A stretch of DNA of 31,820 bases from Acidithiobacillus_B sp049965315 (GTDB lineage: Bacteria; Pseudomonadota; Gammaproteobacteria; Acidithiobacillales; Acidithiobacillaceae). The stretch is from assembly GCF_049965315.1 (NCBI RefSeq), contig NZ_JBMFWL010000022.1, positions 1 through 31,820 of the forward strand. The letters are read 5' to 3'. Within the stretch, counting starts at the first letter, position 1. The number at the start of each line of letters is the position of its first letter. The translations under genes and the position numbers were made by a program. Below, one piece after another: positions 1 through 8,891 of the stretch. Under the pieces are notes generated by a model, which saw only the letters and a program-made list of their open reading frames with translations, was not told the origin of the DNA and ran no database searches.

Positions 1-1208
1 CTGGTATCCATGTTGGCCGCCGCCGTGGGTATGCGCAGAGGCTCGGCCTGGGTCACCACCTGATTGTGCAAGCCATACATGACCAGCCCGACGCCAGTGG
101 CGTGGATGGGATTGCGCACCACCTGCTCCATGCCGCCGATATGCATGGGTTCGCCCACGCGCACGGGCAGGTGCAGGATTTCCTCGGCCAGTTCGGCCAT
201 GCCTTCGAGCTTGCTGGAACCGCCGGTAATGACCACCCCCGCCGCCACCATGTCCTCGTAGCCGGTGCGGCGCAGTTCCGCCTGGATGAGTTCGAAGAGC
301 TCCTTGATGCGCGGCTCGATGATGTCGCCGAGGATGCGCCGGGAGATGGTGCGGGGCGGACGGGTGCCGACGCTGGGGACGGGGATCTCGTCGTCCTGCT
401 CGATCAGGTCGCCCAAGGCGCAGCCATAGAGCTTCTTGATCTGCTCCGCCTCCACCGGCGGGGTACGCAGACCCAGGGCGATGTCGTTGGTGACCTGGTC
501 GCCGGCAATGGGAATCACCGCTGTATGGCGAATGGCGCCGTCGCGGAAGATGGCGATGTCGGTGGTGCCGCCGCCGATATCCACCAGGCAAACGCCGAGT
601 TCCTTTTCATCCTGGGTAAGGACGGCGTCGGCGGAGGCCAGTTGTTCCAGAACCAGATCCTGCACCTGCAGGCCGCAGCGCTCCACGCACTTGGCAATGT
701 TCTGGGCGGCGCTCACCGCGCCGGTGACGATATGCACCCGCGCCTCCAGGCGCACTCCCGACATGCCGATGGGCTCCCGCACCCCCTCCTGGCTGTCGAT
801 CATGAATTCCTGGGGCAGGATGTGAATGACGTTCTGGTCCTGGGGGATGACGATGGCCCGCGCGGCGTCCATGACCCGGCCCACGTCATCGCTACTGACT
901 TCCTTGTTCTTGATGGCGACGATGCCATGGCTGTTGTAGCCGCGAATATGGCCGCCGGCGATGCCTACCACGGCACCGTGGATCTGGACGCCGGCCATGA
1001 GTTCGGCCTCCTGCACCGCGCGGGTGATGGCCTGAACCGTGGACTCGATATCCACTACCACGCCTTTTTTCAGCCCCCGCGAGGGATGCTGGCCGACGCC
1101 GATGATCTCCGCCTCCCGCCCGCCGCCGCGGGTCTGGGCGACGATGCACGCCACCTTGGAGGTACCGATGTCCAAACCGACGATGAGTTCCTGATTGCCG
1201 TGTTTCAT
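1..1208 (-). CDS. ftsA: Cell division protein FtsA (3' end cut by window edge)
   Basis: Actin-like ATPase that ties FtsZ filaments to the inner membrane and recruits later divisome proteins. The ATG at 1206-1208 opens MKHGNQELIVGLDIGTSK, with the phosphate-1 motif GLDIGTSK at residues 11-18. A second nucleotide loop (DIGGGTTD) and the C-terminal ITGGSSKLEGM motif follow. About 402 codons are present against 410-420 for the family, so only the last residues, including the usual membrane-binding amphipathic helix, lie outside the window. AAGGAG sits just before the start. It is the last visible gene of the dcw cluster, 27 bp after ftsQ; ftsZ would be expected next, beyond the left edge. Confidence 0.96.
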   Translation of the reverse strand, partial: MKHGNQELIVGLDIGTSKVACIVAQTRGGGREAEIIGVGQHPSRGLKKGVVVDIESTVQAITRAVQEAELMAGVQIHGAVVGIAGGHIRGYNSHGIVAIKNKEVSSDDVGRVMDAARAIVIPQDQNVIHILPQEFMIDSQEGVREPIGMSGVRLEARVHIVTGAVSAAQNIAKCVERCGLQVQDLVLEQLASADAVLTQDEKELGVCLVDIGGGTTDIAIFRDGAIRHTAVIPIAGDQVTNDIALGLRTPPVEAEQIKKLYGCALGDLIEQDDEIPVPSVGTRPPRTISRRILGDIIEPRIKELFELIQAELRRTGYEDMVAAGVVITGGSSKLEGMAELAEEILHLPVRVGEPMHIGGMEQVVRNPIHATGVGLVMYGLHNQVVTQAEPLRIPTAAANMDT

Positions 1209-1220
1209 CTCTTTCTCCTT

Positions 1221-1234
1221 GGGATCCGGATCCC
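1221..1234. repeat. 14-bp perfect palindrome between ftsQ and ftsA
   Basis: The sequence GGGATCCGGATCCC equals its own reverse complement. It occupies most of the 27-bp gap between the ftsQ stop and the ftsA ribosome binding site. In mRNA it could form a 5-bp stem with a 4-nt loop. A role in setting the FtsQ:FtsA ratio is only inference. Confidence 0.5.
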
Positions 1235-1235
1235 G

Positions 1236-2081
1236 TCACTGACTGCTGGATGTGTTGGCCGCCGTGGGCATGGCAACCGCTAAGCCGTTGGTGTAACGCA
1301 GGTCCATGGTGGCCCCTGGCACGAGGTATTCCTTGATCTGCGGCGCAATGGCGACCCAGCGCTGCAGGGCGGGCAAGACATCATCACGGCCCAGCAGGAG
1401 CCGCACGCCGTTGCTCAGGATGCAGCGCCAGGCCCCCCGCTGATCTTCCTGCAAATCCGCTACCCGCAGGCCAAGGGGGGCCAGGGTGCGGTTGAAAATG
1501 GCCAATTGCTGGAGCAGTTGCATGCCGCTGTTGGGCGGCCCCTCCAGATTGGGCAAACCCGCGGGTACCTGGGTTGCGGGCACCTGAAAAACCTGGCCTT
1601 GGGTATTGAGCATCTGTCCGGCGCCTCCCAGCCAGCGGGCCGCAGGGATTTCCTGCTGGATTTGGACCTGAAGCTTGTCCGGCCATACCCGGCGCACCTC
1701 GGCGTCGGCGACCCAGGGAAGCGTGGCCAGGGCATGTCGCACCTGGTCGGGGTTCACCCAAAGGAATCCTTGGGTGGCATAGGGCTTGACCGTGGCCAGG
1801 ATGACCCCCGCCGGGATTCGCGGCGATTGGCCCTGCACCATCAGCGACTGGATGGGCATGAGTTGGGGATTGCGCAGCCAAAGCCAGCCCTGCCAGGCGG
1901 CCACGCTGAGGCCCGCCAATCCCAGGCCGATGCCCAGACCCACGCCATAGCGACGCCAGGGAATGGGCTTGCGCGGCGCCGCCGCAGGGACTGGGCGCGG
2001 ACGCGCCGTTGCGGCCGCTGCCGTCTCCCGGCGCGCCCCCCGCTGTGCATGGTCGCGCAGGTCGCGCATGACGCTAACCAT
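1236..2081 (-). CDS. ftsQ: Cell division protein FtsQ
   Basis: Bitopic divisome protein that, with FtsB and FtsL, controls activation of septal peptidoglycan synthesis. The 281 residues match the family layout: a basic, proline/alanine-rich cytoplasmic N-terminus (about 1-43), one membrane segment (about 46-68), then a periplasmic POTRA domain beginning near IQSLMVQGQ and a beta domain. The length equals that of typical proteobacterial FtsQ. The chosen ATG overlaps the ddl stop by 8 bp (ATGGTTAG) and has a GGAGGG-type ribosome binding site within the end of ddl, so translational coupling is likely. A second ATG at codon 5 is a possible alternative start. Confidence 0.93.
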   Translation of the reverse strand: MVSVMRDLRDHAQRGARRETAAAATARPRPVPAAAPRKPIPWRRYGVGLGIGLGLAGLSVAAWQGWLWLRNPQLMPIQSLMVQGQSPRIPAGVILATVKPYATQGFLWVNPDQVRHALATLPWVADAEVRRVWPDKLQVQIQQEIPAARWLGGAGQMLNTQGQVFQVPATQVPAGLPNLEGPPNSGMQLLQQLAIFNRTLAPLGLRVADLQEDQRGAWRCILSNGVRLLLGRDDVLPALQRWVAIAPQIKEYLVPGATMDLRYTNGLAVAMPTAANTSSSQ

Positions 2082-3000
2082 TTTCCACCCTCCTCTGCGC
2101 CGCGCGCAGGATAGTGCTGCATAAGGCGTTGAAATCCTGTCCGGCCGCGGCTGCCGCCATGGGCACCAGGCTATGACTGGTCATGCCGGGGACGCTGTTC
2201 ATTTCCAGCAGAAACGGCTCGTCGGCGGCATCGATCATGAAATCCACCCGGCCCCAGTCGCGGCCATCCAGGGCGGCAAAGGCCCGCAGGGCCAAGGCCT
2301 GCAACTGCCGTTCCGCATCCTCCCCAAGGCCGGAAGGGAGGAGATAGCGGGTGTCATCGGCGAGATATTTGGCGGTGTAATCGTAAAACTCCCGCGGAGT
2401 CTCAATGACGATGGGCGGCAGGGCCTGGCCGTCCAGCACGGCCACCGTGGCCTCCCGGCCCAGGATGGCGCCTTCGCAGATCACCTCGCTATCCTGGGCA
2501 AAGGCCGCCGCGAGGGCGGCGGGAATGTCGCCGGCGGCCTTGATCTTGCTCACCCCCAGGCTGGAGCCGGCGCGGTTGGGCTTGATATAAAAGGGCAGAC
2601 CCAGCATGGCGCAGAGATCCGGCACCTTCGCGCCGCGCTGGAGGAGAACGCCCTCGGGCACCGGCAGGCCCTCGGCACGCCACAACTGCTTGGAACGCCA
2701 TTTGTCCATGGACAGGGCGGCGGCCAGCACCGCGCTGCCCGTGTAGGGTATGCCCTGCGCTTCCAGGCAGCCCTGCAGGACGCCATCCTCGCCAAAACTG
2801 CCATGGGTCACGTTGAAAGCCATTCCCGCGCCGCTGGCGTGCAGTTGGGCGCCGATGCGGCGCGCCTCCACATCGATGCCCACCGCGTCCAGACCCTGTT
2901 GCAACAAGGCCTGCAGGACATTGCGGCCGCTCTCCAGGGACACCTCCCGCTCCCCCGAAGGCCCTCCGTACAGCACGGCCACCCGCGGCATTTCACTCAT
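2074..3000 (-). CDS. ddl: D-alanine--D-alanine ligase
   Basis: ATP-grasp ligase that makes the D-Ala-D-Ala dipeptide used by MurF. The start MSEMPRVAVLYGGPSGEREVS gives 308 residues, as for DdlB (about 306). Seen in order: the N-terminal GGPSGEREVS substrate loop, KPNRAGSSLGV in the ATP-grasp region, RVDFMID, and the C-terminal metal/substrate motif LLEMNSVPGMTSHSLVP. A longer open frame runs upstream to 3159 but lies inside murB and lacks Ddl homology, so it was trimmed. The start overlaps the murB stop by 8 bp and is preceded by GGGGAGG about 7 nt upstream. Confidence 0.95.
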   Translation of the reverse strand: MSEMPRVAVLYGGPSGEREVSLESGRNVLQALLQQGLDAVGIDVEARRIGAQLHASGAGMAFNVTHGSFGEDGVLQGCLEAQGIPYTGSAVLAAALSMDKWRSKQLWRAEGLPVPEGVLLQRGAKVPDLCAMLGLPFYIKPNRAGSSLGVSKIKAAGDIPAALAAAFAQDSEVICEGAILGREATVAVLDGQALPPIVIETPREFYDYTAKYLADDTRYLLPSGLGEDAERQLQALALRAFAALDGRDWGRVDFMIDAADEPFLLEMNSVPGMTSHSLVPMAAAAAGQDFNALCSTILRAAQRRVENG

Positions 3001-3898
3001 CGGCCGCCTCCCCGAGGATGCGCATCTCCGTCTCCAGCCATACGCCAAAAAGCCTTTGCACCGTCTCCTGCACCTCGCTGACCAGGGCCTCGATCCCGGC
3101 CGCCTGGGCCTGATTCCGGTTGATGATGAAATTGGCATGTTGCCGGCTGATCTCCGCATCGCCGTAACGCAGACCTTTCAGGCCCGCCGCCTCGATGAGG
3201 CGCGCCGCATGGTCCCCCGGCGGGTTGCGGAAAACCGAGCCGCAACTGGGCCACTCCAGGGGCTGGGTCGCGGCGCGGCGCTCCTGCCAGGCGCGCAGGC
3301 GGGCCATGACCTCCTCGGGCTCGCCCGCGGGGAGGCGCAGTCCGGCGGCCACGAAGCAGGCATCCTCCTGGCCCGAAACGGACCGGTAACCCACCTGGAA
3401 GTGCGCGCGTTCCCGCCGCTCCAGGCGGCCATCGGGGAAAAGCAGGTCCACCCACTCCACCAGGCTCCAGGTGTCGCCGCCATGGGCGCCGGCATTCATG
3501 GCCAGACAACCACCCAGGGTGCCGGGGATGCCGGCCAGGAACTCGCCCCCCGCCAGCCCGTTTTTGGCCAGAAAGTGCGCCAGCTTGACGGCGCTGATTC
3601 CGGCTCCCGCCAGCACCAGGCCGTCGCTGCGGCATTCCAGGGTGTCCAGCGTATTGGCGAGGCAGACCACGGTGCCGCGGATACCGCCGTCGCGCACCAG
3701 CAGATTGCTCCCCATCCCCACCCAGACCACCGGCGGGGTGGCGAAATGCCGGAGAAAATGGAGCAGATCCTGCTGGTCCGCCGGACGGTAGAAGCGTTCG
3801 GCCGGGCCGCCCACCCGCCAACTGGTGTGGCGGGCCATGGCTTCCCCCAGGCGCAAACGGCCGCGGCCGGCATCCGGGCGTTGCGGGCAGGCGCTCAT
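2993..3898 (-). CDS. murB: UDP-N-acetylenolpyruvoylglucosamine reductase MurB (type II)
   Basis: FAD enzyme that reduces UDP-GlcNAc-enolpyruvate to UDP-MurNAc with NADPH. At 301 residues it has the short type II architecture and lacks the extra loop of the longer E. coli-type (type I) enzyme. FAD-binding motifs GMGSNLLVRDGG (61-72), GIPGTLGG (123-130) and NAGAHG (135-140) are present. YRSV (171-174) and the catalytic serine in PSCGSVFRNP (Ser221) are visible, as is the C-terminal glutamate region WLETEMRILGE. The ATG overlaps the murC TGA as ATGA. Confidence 0.95.
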   Translation of the reverse strand: MSACPQRPDAGRGRLRLGEAMARHTSWRVGGPAERFYRPADQQDLLHFLRHFATPPVVWVGMGSNLLVRDGGIRGTVVCLANTLDTLECRSDGLVLAGAGISAVKLAHFLAKNGLAGGEFLAGIPGTLGGCLAMNAGAHGGDTWSLVEWVDLLFPDGRLERRERAHFQVGYRSVSGQEDACFVAAGLRLPAGEPEEVMARLRAWQERRAATQPLEWPSCGSVFRNPPGDHAARLIEAAGLKGLRYGDAEISRQHANFIINRNQAQAAGIEALVSEVQETVQRLFGVWLETEMRILGEAADE

Positions 3899-5289
3899 GG
3901 CCGCTCCTCGGCAAAAACCGCCGGCCAGCGCCCGGCCAGCGTAGCGATGCTGCCGGCGCCCATGGTCAGCAGAACGGCATTGGCCGGCAGGCTGGCCAGG
4001 ATCTGTTGGGGCCGCTCCAGGAGATCGGGGGCATAGCTGCAGCTTGTACCCTGCACCGTCAACGCCTCGGCCAGGGCCCGACCGGTGATCCCCGGCAGGG
4101 GTTTTTCTCCGGCTCCGTAGATCTCGGTGAGCACCACCTGGTCGGCGGCCGCCAGGGTCGCGACGAAATCGCTGAAGAGGGCCTGGGTGCGGGTATAGCG
4201 ATGGGGCTGGAAGGCCAGCACCAGGGGCCGCTCGGGCCAGACGGCGCGGGCGGCGGCAATGGTGGCCGCGATTTCCCGGGGATGATGGCCATAATCGTCC
4301 ACCACGGTAACGCCGGCAAAGTCGCCCAGCACCTCAAAACGGCGGCCAACCCCGCGGAAATCGGCCAGGGCCTGGCGAATCACCGCCTCCGGCACGCCCA
4401 CCTTGCTGGCGATGCCGATGGCCGCCATGGCGTTGAGGACGTTGTGGCGGCCGGGGATACCAAGGTCGACATCCATCCAGTGCACATAATCTCCGTCCAC
4501 CAGGCGCCAGAGGGAGAAATGCGCACCGATCCCCCGCACCACGACATCGCGGGCCTGGAGATCCGCACCCTCACCGAAGCCATAGCGCAGGACCGGCGTG
4601 CGCAGCTCGGGTATCAGCCCCGCCACCCGGGGGTCATCCATACACAACACCGCCAAACCATAAAAAGGCAGGCGTTGCAGGAATTGCACAAAGGCGGCAC
4701 GCAGGGTTTCGAGGCTGCCGCCATAGGTGTCCATGTGGTCGGCATCGATATTGGTGACTACCGCCATCACCGGCGCCAGGTAGAGGAAAGAGGCATCGGA
4801 CTCGTCGGCCTCGGCCACCAGATAGTCGCCGCTGCCCAGCGCCGCGTGGGTGCCGGCGCTCTTCAGGCGGCCGCCGATGACGAAGGTGGGGTCCAGACCC
4901 GCTTCGGCGAGGATGCTGGCCACCAGGCTGGTGGTGGTGGTCTTGCCGTGGGTGCCGGCGATGGCGATGCCCTGCTTGAAGCGCATGAGCTCGGCGAGCA
5001 TCTCGGCGCGGCGGATCACTGGGATGCGCATGGCGCGGGCCGCCTGGACCTCCGGATTTTCCTCGGGCACGGCCGAAGAGATGACGACCACGTCGGCACC
5101 GCGCACATTGGCGGCCTCATGACCGCTGTAGATGCGCGCCCCCAGGTCGGCCAGACGCAGGGTGGCGCCCCCCGGCTTGAGGTCGGATCCCGAGACACCA
5201 TAGCCGAGATTGAGCAGCACCTCGGCGATCCCCCGCATGCCGCTGCCGCCGATGCCCACCATGTGGATCTGTCGCACCCAGTTACGCAT
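3895..5289 (-). CDS. murC: UDP-N-acetylmuramate--L-alanine ligase MurC
   Basis: First Mur ligase, adding L-Ala to UDP-MurNAc with ATP in the cytoplasm. The 464 residues carry the N-terminal Rossmann motif HMVGIGGSGM (9-18), the P-loop GTHGKTTTT (112-120), the central EADESDASFL and TNIDADHMD motifs typical of MurC, and the C-terminal DDYGHHPREI motif. The length is normal. The start ATGCGTAA overlaps the murG stop by 8 bp, consistent with coupling. The GTHGKTT loop and DDYGHHP separate it from MurD, MurE and MurF; Mpl would be the only alternative, and the cluster context favours MurC. Confidence 0.97.
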   Translation of the reverse strand: MRNWVRQIHMVGIGGSGMRGIAEVLLNLGYGVSGSDLKPGGATLRLADLGARIYSGHEAANVRGADVVVISSAVPEENPEVQAARAMRIPVIRRAEMLAELMRFKQGIAIAGTHGKTTTTSLVASILAEAGLDPTFVIGGRLKSAGTHAALGSGDYLVAEADESDASFLYLAPVMAVVTNIDADHMDTYGGSLETLRAAFVQFLQRLPFYGLAVLCMDDPRVAGLIPELRTPVLRYGFGEGADLQARDVVVRGIGAHFSLWRLVDGDYVHWMDVDLGIPGRHNVLNAMAAIGIASKVGVPEAVIRQALADFRGVGRRFEVLGDFAGVTVVDDYGHHPREIAATIAAARAVWPERPLVLAFQPHRYTRTQALFSDFVATLAAADQVVLTEIYGAGEKPLPGITGRALAEALTVQGTSCSYAPDLLERPQQILASLPANAVLLTMGAGSIATLAGRWPAVFAEERP

Positions 5290-6361
5290 ACCGATACCCC
5301 GTCATCTCCACACACGCTGCCGCCACCCGGGCGGCGGCATCCACCTTGGCGCTGGCCCGCGCCGCCTCGGCCCAGGCCAGCCGTTTTTCCCCGTCTATCA
5401 GGAGGGGCGTCAGGACCGCCAGGAGCCCGGCCCCGTCCAGGCCTCCCTGGCGCAGCATCACGGCCGCCCCGGCCTTTTCCAGAAAGCGCGCGTTGGCCGC
5501 CTGATGGTCGTCCACGGCAAAGGGATAGGGAATGAGCACCGCCCCCAGACCCGCCGCCGCCAGCTCGGCCACCGTGGCCGCGCCGGCGCGGCAGACGGCC
5601 AGATCGGCCCAGGCCAGGGCCGCCGCCATGTCGGCGATGAAGGCTTCCACCCGCGCCGGGATGCCGGCCTCGGCATAGCGCGCCGCCACCGCCTGAGCAT
5701 GATCGCGCCCCGCCTGATGCCAGATCTCCGGCCGCTCGGATGCCGGCAGGCCTTGCAGGGCAGCGATGACGATGTCGTTGAGCACCTTGGCCCCCTGGCT
5801 GCCGCCCATGATGAGCAGCCGTACCCGGCCCTCATGCACCAGGCGCTGCCCCGGTTCGGGAAGGGTGGCGATCTCCGCTCGCACAGGATTGCCCACCCAT
5901 TCCCCCCGCCCCAGCGCCGCTTCGGGAAAGCCCAGGAAGACGCGCCGCGCCAAGGGGGCCAGCAAACGGTTGCTGAGTCCCGCCACGGCATTCTGCTCAT
6001 GCAGACACAGGGGCAGTCCCAGGCTCCAGGCCGCCAGGCCAACGGGGGCCGCCACATAACCGCCCATGCCCAAAACCGCTTGGGTCTGTTGCCGGCGCAG
6101 GATGCGCCGGGCCTGCAGGACCGCCCGCCACACCCGCCACGGCGCCTGCAGCCAGCGGCCCAGGCCCTTGCCACGCAAGCCCCGCATCTGCAAGGTATGG
6201 AGAGGAAAGCCATGGGCCGGCACGAGGGCCGCCTCCATGCCCGCCGCCGTCCCGATGAAGTCCACGCTGACTCCCCGCGCCCGCAGTTCCCCCGCCACCG
6301 CCAGGGCCGGGAAGACATGACCGCCGGTACCGCCGGCAGCGATGACGACCCGCTCAGCCAT
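5282..6361 (-). CDS. murG: Lipid II synthase MurG (GlcNAc transferase)
   Basis: GT28 glycosyltransferase on the inner face of the membrane that adds GlcNAc from UDP-GlcNAc to lipid I. The 359 residues show the N-terminal glycine loop GGTGGH (10-15), GMGGYVAAP, the HEQN motif, GGSQGA at the start of the C-terminal domain, and the UDP-GlcNAc site CRAGA followed later by DDHQAANA. The length is that of E. coli MurG (355). The start overlaps the ftsW stop by 8 bp (ATGGCTGA). Confidence 0.97.
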   Translation of the reverse strand: MAERVVIAAGGTGGHVFPALAVAGELRARGVSVDFIGTAAGMEAALVPAHGFPLHTLQMRGLRGKGLGRWLQAPWRVWRAVLQARRILRRQQTQAVLGMGGYVAAPVGLAAWSLGLPLCLHEQNAVAGLSNRLLAPLARRVFLGFPEAALGRGEWVGNPVRAEIATLPEPGQRLVHEGRVRLLIMGGSQGAKVLNDIVIAALQGLPASERPEIWHQAGRDHAQAVAARYAEAGIPARVEAFIADMAAALAWADLAVCRAGAATVAELAAAGLGAVLIPYPFAVDDHQAANARFLEKAGAAVMLRQGGLDGAGLLAVLTPLLIDGEKRLAWAEAARASAKVDAAARVAAACVEMTGYRYA

Positions 6362-7526
6362 GTTCCACCTCCGCCTTGCGGGCCACTACCCGGGCGGAAA
6401 GCACCGGATAACGGCGGCTCACTCCCAGGACTACCCCCAGGGCCGCACAGAGAAAGACCAGACTGCTGCCGCCGTAGCTGATCAGCGGCAGGGCAAAGCC
6501 CTTGGTCGGGAGGGCGCCGAGATTCACCCCCATGGACAGCACCGCCTCGCCCCCGAACCAGGTCAGGGTCCCATAACAGAACAGGGCGGCGAAGGCGTTG
6601 TCTGCCGCTGCGGCGCGCCGGCCGATGCGATAGATGCGCCAACTCGCCACGGCGTAGAGCAGGGCCAGGGCCCAGACCCCCACCATGCCCAGTTCCTCGC
6701 CGATTACCGCGAGGATGAAGTCGGTATAGGACTCCGGGAGGTAGAAATACTTCATCACCCCATCACCCAGCCCCACTCCGAAGACTCCGCCCCGGCCGAA
6801 GGCGATGAGCGATTGCACCAACTGGAAACCGGCGCCGTAGGGGTCGGCCCAGGGGTTCTGGAAGGCGGTGATGCGGGCCAGGCGATAGGGAGCCGATACC
6901 GCCAAGCCGCCCAGGGCGGTCCCGGCCACCGCCCCGGCCAGGAAGACATAGCGCATGGGCAGGCCGCCGAGGAAGAGCAATACCCCCGTCAGCAGGACCA
7001 CCATGGCATAGGAACCGAAATCCGGCTGCAACAGCAGGAGAACGCCCAGGATGCCGAGGACCACAAAGATGGGCCACAAACCCTCCTTGAATTTTCCCAG
7101 CAATTCCCCCTTGCGCACCACATAGCGGGACACGAAGAGAAGGAGGGCGAATTTCAGCAATTCCGAAGGCTGCAGGCGGACGATGAGGAAATTGATCCAG
7201 CGGTGGGAGCCATTCACCGACACGCCGATGAAGGGAACGAAGACCAGGATCAGGAAGAGGAGGGAAAGCCCCATGAGGGGGAAGGACAGCCGCTCCCAGA
7301 AGTCCACATCGACGCGGCTGGCATAGTACAGCACCGCTGCTGCCAGGGCGGCGAAGAGGGCTTGCCGTTCGGCAAAATAGAAGGCATTGCCGGTGGCGTG
7401 CTGGGCAATGGGGGCGCTGGCCGAATAGACCATCACCAGGCCGAATCCCAACAATACCAGGATGATCCACCACAAGACCGTATCCGCGGGACCATCCTCC
7501 GCCAGCCACCAGCTTGGCCGCTTCAT
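6354..7526 (-). CDS. ftsW: Septal peptidoglycan polymerase FtsW (SEDS family)
   Basis: Polytopic SEDS glycosyltransferase that polymerises lipid II at the septum together with FtsI. The 390-residue sequence contains about ten hydrophobic segments. The family signature GVGLGDGVMKYFYLPESYTD is followed by FILAVIGEELG and contains the catalytic-site aspartate of SEDS proteins. NGSHRWI, LQPSELLKF and the C-terminal LPLISYGGSS motif are also clear. RodA is excluded by position inside the dcw cluster and the FtsW-type signature. The ATG overlaps the murD TGA as ATGA. Confidence 0.96.
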   Translation of the reverse strand: MKRPSWWLAEDGPADTVLWWIILVLLGFGLVMVYSASAPIAQHATGNAFYFAERQALFAALAAAVLYYASRVDVDFWERLSFPLMGLSLLFLILVFVPFIGVSVNGSHRWINFLIVRLQPSELLKFALLLFVSRYVVRKGELLGKFKEGLWPIFVVLGILGVLLLLQPDFGSYAMVVLLTGVLLFLGGLPMRYVFLAGAVAGTALGGLAVSAPYRLARITAFQNPWADPYGAGFQLVQSLIAFGRGGVFGVGLGDGVMKYFYLPESYTDFILAVIGEELGMVGVWALALLYAVASWRIYRIGRRAAAADNAFAALFCYGTLTWFGGEAVLSMGVNLGALPTKGFALPLISYGGSSLVFLCAALGVVLGVSRRYPVLSARVVARKAEVEHG

Positions 7527-8890
7527 CCCGCACCTCCGGCAAGGCTGCGCACCGCTTGCTGAAACTGGCGGCCGCGATCCTGGTAATCCGCGAACATATC
7601 GAGGCTGGCGCAGGCCGGCGAGAGCAGGACCTGATCTCCGGGCCGGGCCATGGCCGCGGCGGCGCGCACTGCCTCTTCCATGCTCCCGACCCGCTGTAAG
7701 GGCAACACGCCGTCGAGGACCCTGGCCAGCAGCGGCGCGTCCTTGCCCAGCAGCACCGCGGCGCGCTGACCGGCGCAGGCGGCTCGCAGCGGCGAAAGGT
7801 CGGCGCCCTTGGCGTCCCCCCCCAGGATCAGCACCAGGGGACCGGGCAAGCCGGCGATGGCCTTGAGGGTGGCCCCCAGGTTGGTCCCCTTGGAATCGTC
7901 GTAATAATCGACACCGCCAATCTGGCCCACCCGGCTCATGCGATGGGGCAAGCCGACAAAGGTCGCCAGGGCCTGCGCCATGGCCGCCGCCGGCAGCCCC
8001 ACGGCGCTGCCCAGGGCCAGGGCGGCCATGGCATTTTCCCGGTTATGGGCGCCCACGAGGCGCAGCCGCGTCACCGCCATCAGGAGGCGCTCACCGGCGC
8101 CTTCCCCCACGCGCCAGAAATAGCCGTCCCGCTCCATCACGCTGCCTGGGGTATGCGCGTCGGGGGCGGCGAAGGTGACGATCCGCACGCCCGCCGGCAC
8201 GGTTGGGACCAGGGCCATCACCGCTGCATCGCCAGCGTTGAGGACCAGGGTGTCGCCCGCCCCCATGGCCTGGAAAATGCGCGCCTTGGCCGCCTGATAA
8301 GCCGCATAATCCCCATGCCAGTCGAGGTGATCGGGGCTGAAGTTGAGGATGGCCGCCGCCCGCGGGCGGAACTGCGTGCAGGCCGCCAACTGAAAGCTGG
8401 ACAGCTCCAGCACATAGAGCTCCGGCTCCGGGCCGTTGCTCGGCAGGAGTTCCAGGGCCGGCGTGCCGAGATTGCCCCCCACCGCCACCCGCCATCCTGC
8501 CGCCTTGGCCATCTCGCCGACGAGGGTGGTGACCGTGCTTTTGCCGTTGGAGCCGGTGATGGCGACGATGGGTGCATGGGCCAGTTGGCCAAAGAGCTCC
8601 ATATCGCCGAGGACCGCCACCCCCTGCTCCCGGGCCTGGCGCAAGGCCGGCATGTCCCAGGCCAGACCGGGGCTGACCAGCACGGCGTCGGCGTCTGAAA
8701 ACTGCCCCGGGTGGAAGGGCCCGAAATGGAAGTCCACGTCGGGGTAGCGGCTGCGCAGGGCCTCCGCATCGGCCAGCAAACGGGTGTCGGCCGCCTGACA
8801 GCGGGCGCCCAGACGCCGGGCGGTGTCCAGCAGAGAGCGGCCGCTTTTGCCCAGGCCCACGATCCAAACCTTTTTGCCGGAGATGTCCAT
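7523..8890 (-). CDS. murD: UDP-N-acetylmuramoyl-L-alanine--D-glutamate ligase MurD
   Basis: Mur ligase that adds D-Glu to UDP-MurNAc-L-Ala. The 455 residues begin with a Rossmann-like motif VWIVGLGKSGRS (8-19) and contain the P-loop GSNGKST (113-119), the ELSSFQL and NFSPDHLDWHG motifs, LPHRM, and DDSKGTN, which is diagnostic of MurD. ILGGDAKGAD and LLSPACASLDMF lie in the C-terminal domain. The start is separated from the mraY stop by a single base (TGA-C-ATG), with the stop placed to allow re-initiation. Confidence 0.97.
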   Translation of the reverse strand: MDISGKKVWIVGLGKSGRSLLDTARRLGARCQAADTRLLADAEALRSRYPDVDFHFGPFHPGQFSDADAVLVSPGLAWDMPALRQAREQGVAVLGDMELFGQLAHAPIVAITGSNGKSTVTTLVGEMAKAAGWRVAVGGNLGTPALELLPSNGPEPELYVLELSSFQLAACTQFRPRAAAILNFSPDHLDWHGDYAAYQAAKARIFQAMGAGDTLVLNAGDAAVMALVPTVPAGVRIVTFAAPDAHTPGSVMERDGYFWRVGEGAGERLLMAVTRLRLVGAHNRENAMAALALGSAVGLPAAAMAQALATFVGLPHRMSRVGQIGGVDYYDDSKGTNLGATLKAIAGLPGPLVLILGGDAKGADLSPLRAACAGQRAAVLLGKDAPLLARVLDGVLPLQRVGSMEEAVRAAAAMARPGDQVLLSPACASLDMFADYQDRGRQFQQAVRSLAGGAG

Positions 8891-8891
8891 G

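Noticed and set aside
66..1283. 405-codon plus-strand frame
   Set aside because: Antisense of ftsA. The His/Gly/Asp-rich translation is typical of a reverse-frame shadow.
4006..5535. 509-codon plus-strand frame, with similar frames through the dcw cluster
   Set aside because: Antisense of murC and murG, with no recognisable motifs or ribosome binding site.
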